A stretch of DNA of 54,156 nt. Source: Rhodospirillales bacterium. Lineage in GTDB: Bacteria > Pseudomonadota > Alphaproteobacteria > Rhodospirillales > GLO-3. The stretch is from positions 1 to 54,156 of the forward strand of contig PIVK01000018.1 of assembly GCA_003354135.1 (NCBI GenBank), in the 5' to 3' direction. The notes under the pieces were generated by a model that had not been told where the DNA came from, searched no databases, and saw only the letters and a program-made list of their open reading frames with translations. Made by a program: the position numbers and the translations under genes. Shown piece by piece: positions 51,995 to 54,156 of the stretch. Every line of letters starts with the position of its first letter. Position 1 is the stretch's first letter.

Positions 51995-52298
51995 GCCCCG
52001 CTAATGATCAGCAGGACAACATCTGGTATAAATTATTGGTGTCATCCACAAAAAGTGCTGGGACGTCCGACTCAACGCGGTTAGAATCCTCCTAACGGTT
52101 CGTTGGTGGGAGAATTTCTCGGCATGACCAGCATCCTCGTTTCCGTTTGCCGTCCGGACCCGCCCTCGTGTCGTGCCCTATGCTCTTCGGAGCACCGCCT
52201 CGATCCGATCCCGCATTTCGCAGCGCCTCCCGCCCTCGGGAGGCGTTCTTCGTATCGGGATTTGCCAAGCAGCACCTCCATCATGCCAGGAGATCGAA
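51995..52298. other. Intergenic region upstream of phoH-like gene
   Basis: About 300 bp. The frame is open through it but has no supported gene. It contains an AT-rich TATAAATTATT stretch near 52027, a GGTTAG...CTAAC palindrome near 52080-52097, and a hairpin CGCCTCCC/GGGAGGCG (52224-52245) 53 bases before the phoH-like ATG. Confidence 0.5.
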
Positions 52299-53024
52299 AT
52301 GGGTAAACGCTTCAAACAACGCCACCCCACCGCAAAGATCCGCGCTCTCGATATTCCGAACGGCGGCTGGGACCCGCTTGACAGCGAACGCCGTGATATC
52401 AGTTACCGGCGCAACATCCGCCCCCGCAGCGCCAACCAACAAGTGCTGATGGAGGCGGTCGCTTCGCAACGGGTCGTCATCGCCCTGGGCCCGGCGGGGA
52501 CCGGCAAGACCTACCTCGCCATCGCCAAGGCCGTTGAAGCCCTGGAGGACGGTCGGGTGGAACGGATCATGCTGACCCGGCCCGCCGTCGAGGCCGGGGA
52601 AAGCCTGGGGTACCTGCCGGGCGAGATGGAAGAGAAGCTGGCGCCTTATCTCCGGCCGCTCTACGACGCGCTGAGTGAACGCCTGGGCAGCAAACGTTTG
52701 AAGGGCCTGATCGGGGACGGAAGTATCGAAATCGCACCTGTGGCCTTCATGCGCGGGCGGACGCTCAACAACGCTTTCGTCGTCATCGACGAAGCCCAGA
52801 ACTGCACCTACGGGCAGATCAAGATGCTGTTGACCCGCCTGGGCTGGCATTCGACCATGATCTTGACCGGCGACCCGGACCAGACCGACCTGCTTCCCGG
52901 CATGTCCGGGCTGGCCGACGTCGCCGGGCGTCTTGATGCCCTGGAGGACATCGCGGTGATCCGGATGAACGACCAGGACATCGTCCGCCACCCCCTGGTG
53001 GCAAGCATTCTGTCGGTCATCTGA
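52299..53024 (+). CDS. PhoH-like P-loop ATPase
   Basis: A 241-residue PhoH-family ATPase. Walker A is [20 protein letters not shown], followed by [20 protein letters not shown] and Walker [21 protein letters not shown], then [14 protein letters not shown] 52299 with AGGAG seven bases upstream gives the normal length; the open frame from 52173 is not used. PhoH-like proteins are ATPases linked to RNA metabolism. It lacks the ybeY/ybeX neighbours of PhoL operons. Confidence 0.93.
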   Translation: MGKRFKQRHPTAKIRALDIPNGGWDPLDSERRDISYRRNIRPRSANQQVLMEAVASQRVVIALGPAGTGKTYLAIAKAVEALEDGRVERIMLTRPAVEAGESLGYLPGEMEEKLAPYLRPLYDALSERLGSKRLKGLIGDGSIEIAPVAFMRGRTLNNAFVVIDEAQNCTYGQIKMLLTRLGWHSTMILTGDPDQTDLLPGMSGLADVAGRLDALEDIAVIRMNDQDIVRHPLVASILSVI

Positions 53025-53043
53025 AGGGGGTCGGGGAAATGCC

Positions 53044-53187
53044 TCAGAGCACCATCCAATCGAAGGCCCCGGCCATTTCGTACCAGAAGTAAACCGTCAT
53101 CCCCAGCGCATAGAGGGCAAGGCAGGACCACAGCAGCCTGTTGCGCCAGAACGAACTTTGTTCAAGGGTGTCATTCTCCGCCTGCAT
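53044..53187 (-). CDS. Small single-pass membrane protein
   Basis: A 47-residue frame, MQAENDTLEQSSFWRNRLLW then SCLALYALGMTVYFWYEMAG and a short end. GGAGGCGGCG precedes the ATG. One transmembrane helix is clear, with a polar N terminus. No family is recognised. It is convergent with the phoH-like gene, 19 bases from its stop. Confidence 0.6.
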   Translation of the reverse strand: MQAENDTLEQSSFWRNRLLWSCLALYALGMTVYFWYEMAGAFDWMVL

Positions 53188-53357
53188 CGCCGCCTCCTTT
53201 TCATGTCTTGTCGAGGCAGGCTAACCCGGCCGATCTTTCCGTTCGGTTAACGGCGCCTTCGGGCCCATGCCCTTCACGCAAACGGTTGCCCCGGCGGGTT
53301 CTCAGGCTGCCCTATGCAATTCCTCCCCAGAAATTACATAGAGCGGGGTTCCGCCTT

Positions 53358-54155
53358 TTAGGGCGCCGCAGTCACCCCGATTTCAAAGCGGCCGGACAGC
53401 GGTGGGAAGGTGTCGAGATCGGTCACTTCGAACTCGAAGAAATCCTTCTCGGCGTCCGCACTCCCCAGTTTACCAAACACCACATAGCCGGTGCCGGCTA
53501 GATTCCACCCCGGCGCCCCAATGAGGATGTCCCCTAAACCGTCACCGTTGATATCCCCCGCCGAGGAAACGGACCAACCGCTCGCCTCCTTTAAAATGGC
53601 ACCGTTGATAACCATACCGCCGGCGCTCCCCAGTGGTGCCGAAAGATCTATGGACCCTCCCGATCCCAACAAGCCGTCCTCCCCACCGTAGATCAGGTGG
53701 CTGAGGCCGGAAAATGACCTGTCAGAGTTAACGTCGGCCACGGCCATAGGCGCCCCAATGAGGATGTCCCCATGACCGTCCCCGTTGACATCCCCCGCCC
53801 CGGAGACGGACCAGCCGCTCTCATCGCCTGCAGCGGCACCGTTGATAACCACGCCGGCGTTACCCAGGCGCGCAAGATCTATGCGCCCATCCGATCCCAA
53901 ATCGGTCCCACCGTAGATCAGATAGGTGACGCCGGCATCTTTCTTGCCAGGGACGTTGGCCGTGAAAGTCCCAATGAGGATGTCCCCAATCTTGTCACCG
54001 TTGACATCCCCCGCCGCCGAGACGGAAAAGCCGCTGAAATCGCCTGCAGCAGCACCGTTGATAACCACGCCGGCGACGCCGGCGGTGCTCCCCAGATCCG
54101 CAAGATCTATGGAAACTATGGGTACGGACACCCCATTCTGATCCTGTTTCAAGTT
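53358..54155 (-). CDS. FG-GAP/integrin-alpha-like repeat protein, partial
   Basis: The 3' 265 or so codons of a longer protein that continues past the right edge. It consists of FG-GAP repeats, each with a calcium-loop motif DVNGDGxGDILIGAP (for example SAAGDVNGDKIGDILIG, SGAGDVNGDGHGDILIGAP, SSAGDINGDGLGDILIGAP) and a VINGAAAGDESGWSV strand. Such seven-bladed propeller repeats occur in large secreted or surface adhesins. The DNA repeats are closely similar, implying recent repeat duplication. The true start is not in the window. Confidence 0.85.
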   Translation of the reverse strand, partial: NLKQDQNGVSVPIVSIDLADLGSTAGVAGVVINGAAAGDFSGFSVSAAGDVNGDKIGDILIGTFTANVPGKKDAGVTYLIYGGTDLGSDGRIDLARLGNAGVVINGAAAGDESGWSVSGAGDVNGDGHGDILIGAPMAVADVNSDRSFSGLSHLIYGGEDGLLGSGGSIDLSAPLGSAGGMVINGAILKEASGWSVSSAGDINGDGLGDILIGAPGWNLAGTGYVVFGKLGSADAEKDFFEFEVTDLDTFPPLSGRFEIGVTAAP

Positions 54156-54156
54156 T

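Overview
The window looks like a chromosomal segment of a GC-rich alphaproteobacterium, most likely Rhodospirillales-like; I cannot name the genus from sequence alone. The evidence is the alphaproteobacterial gene content (a complete System I ccmABCDEFGHI cytochrome c maturation operon, glnB-glnA, a caulobacterial-style parE, rplM-rpsI). The lifestyle signal is sulfur-oxidising autotrophy. There is a sulfur-carrier locus (tusA, dsrE2, yeeE/yedE, soxY, soxZ), a sulfide dehydrogenase pair (fccA, fccB), and a Calvin-cycle gene run (glpX-type FBPase, phosphoribulokinase, transketolase, class II aldolase). No RuBisCO gene lies in the window.

Layout. 1-3.1 kb: the end of fliG and a convergent four-PAS GGDEF-EAL protein. 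3.3-6.4 kb: two divergent sulfur units, tusA-dsrE2 (minus) and yeeE-soxY-soxZ (plus). 6.4-14.3 kb: a PAS-LuxR regulator, then the ccm operon on the minus strand, with four ATGA stop/start overlaps. 14.3-14.9 kb: a gene-free stretch rich in tandem and inverted repeats, leading into htpG. 16.8-18.9 kb: a remnant of an AcnA-type aconitase beside an intact Aquifex-type aconitase. 19-20.5 kb: a truncated CZB-domain ORF coupled to a response regulator, and an unknown gene. 20.7-27.5 kb: Calvin-cycle genes on the minus strand behind a LuxR-type response regulator. 28-31 kb: fccAB and a nucleoside-recognition-domain membrane protein. 31-33.6 kb: an outer-membrane barrel, tRNA-His and an aminotransferase. 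34-38.5 kb: glnB, glnA and a haem-motif histidine kinase. 38.7-44.7 kb: thioesterase, parE, then an accessory patch (hypothetical gene, hicAB, an IS3 transposase relic, a T10-G8 homopolymer and a GAF-YeiH fusion). 44.8-54.2 kb: mostly housekeeping genes (argC, rpsI/rplM, a crotonase, CoA-binding protein, MFS, CYTH, a DksA-like protein, PhoH-like) and a truncated FG-GAP repeat protein at the right edge.

How the parts fit. FccAB would oxidise sulfide to zero-valent sulfur in the periplasm and needs covalent haem supplied by Ccm. YeeE/YedE, TusA and DsrE2 would import and relay sulfane sulfur, and SoxYZ would carry it in the periplasm. Electrons from this would support CO2 fixation by the cbb genes. 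This scheme is inference from gene families.

The most unusual signals are: the aconitase replacement scar; a 42-bp copy of the parE 3' end about 1.35 kb downstream, bracketing hicAB; the GAF-YeiH fusion behind a homopolymer tract; a three-copy palindromic element family with CTAGAGC-like ends that supplies a stop codon; a hemerythrin-like relic; three non-overlapping pieces of an IS3-type transposase at separate loci; and a hairpin-rich htpG leader.
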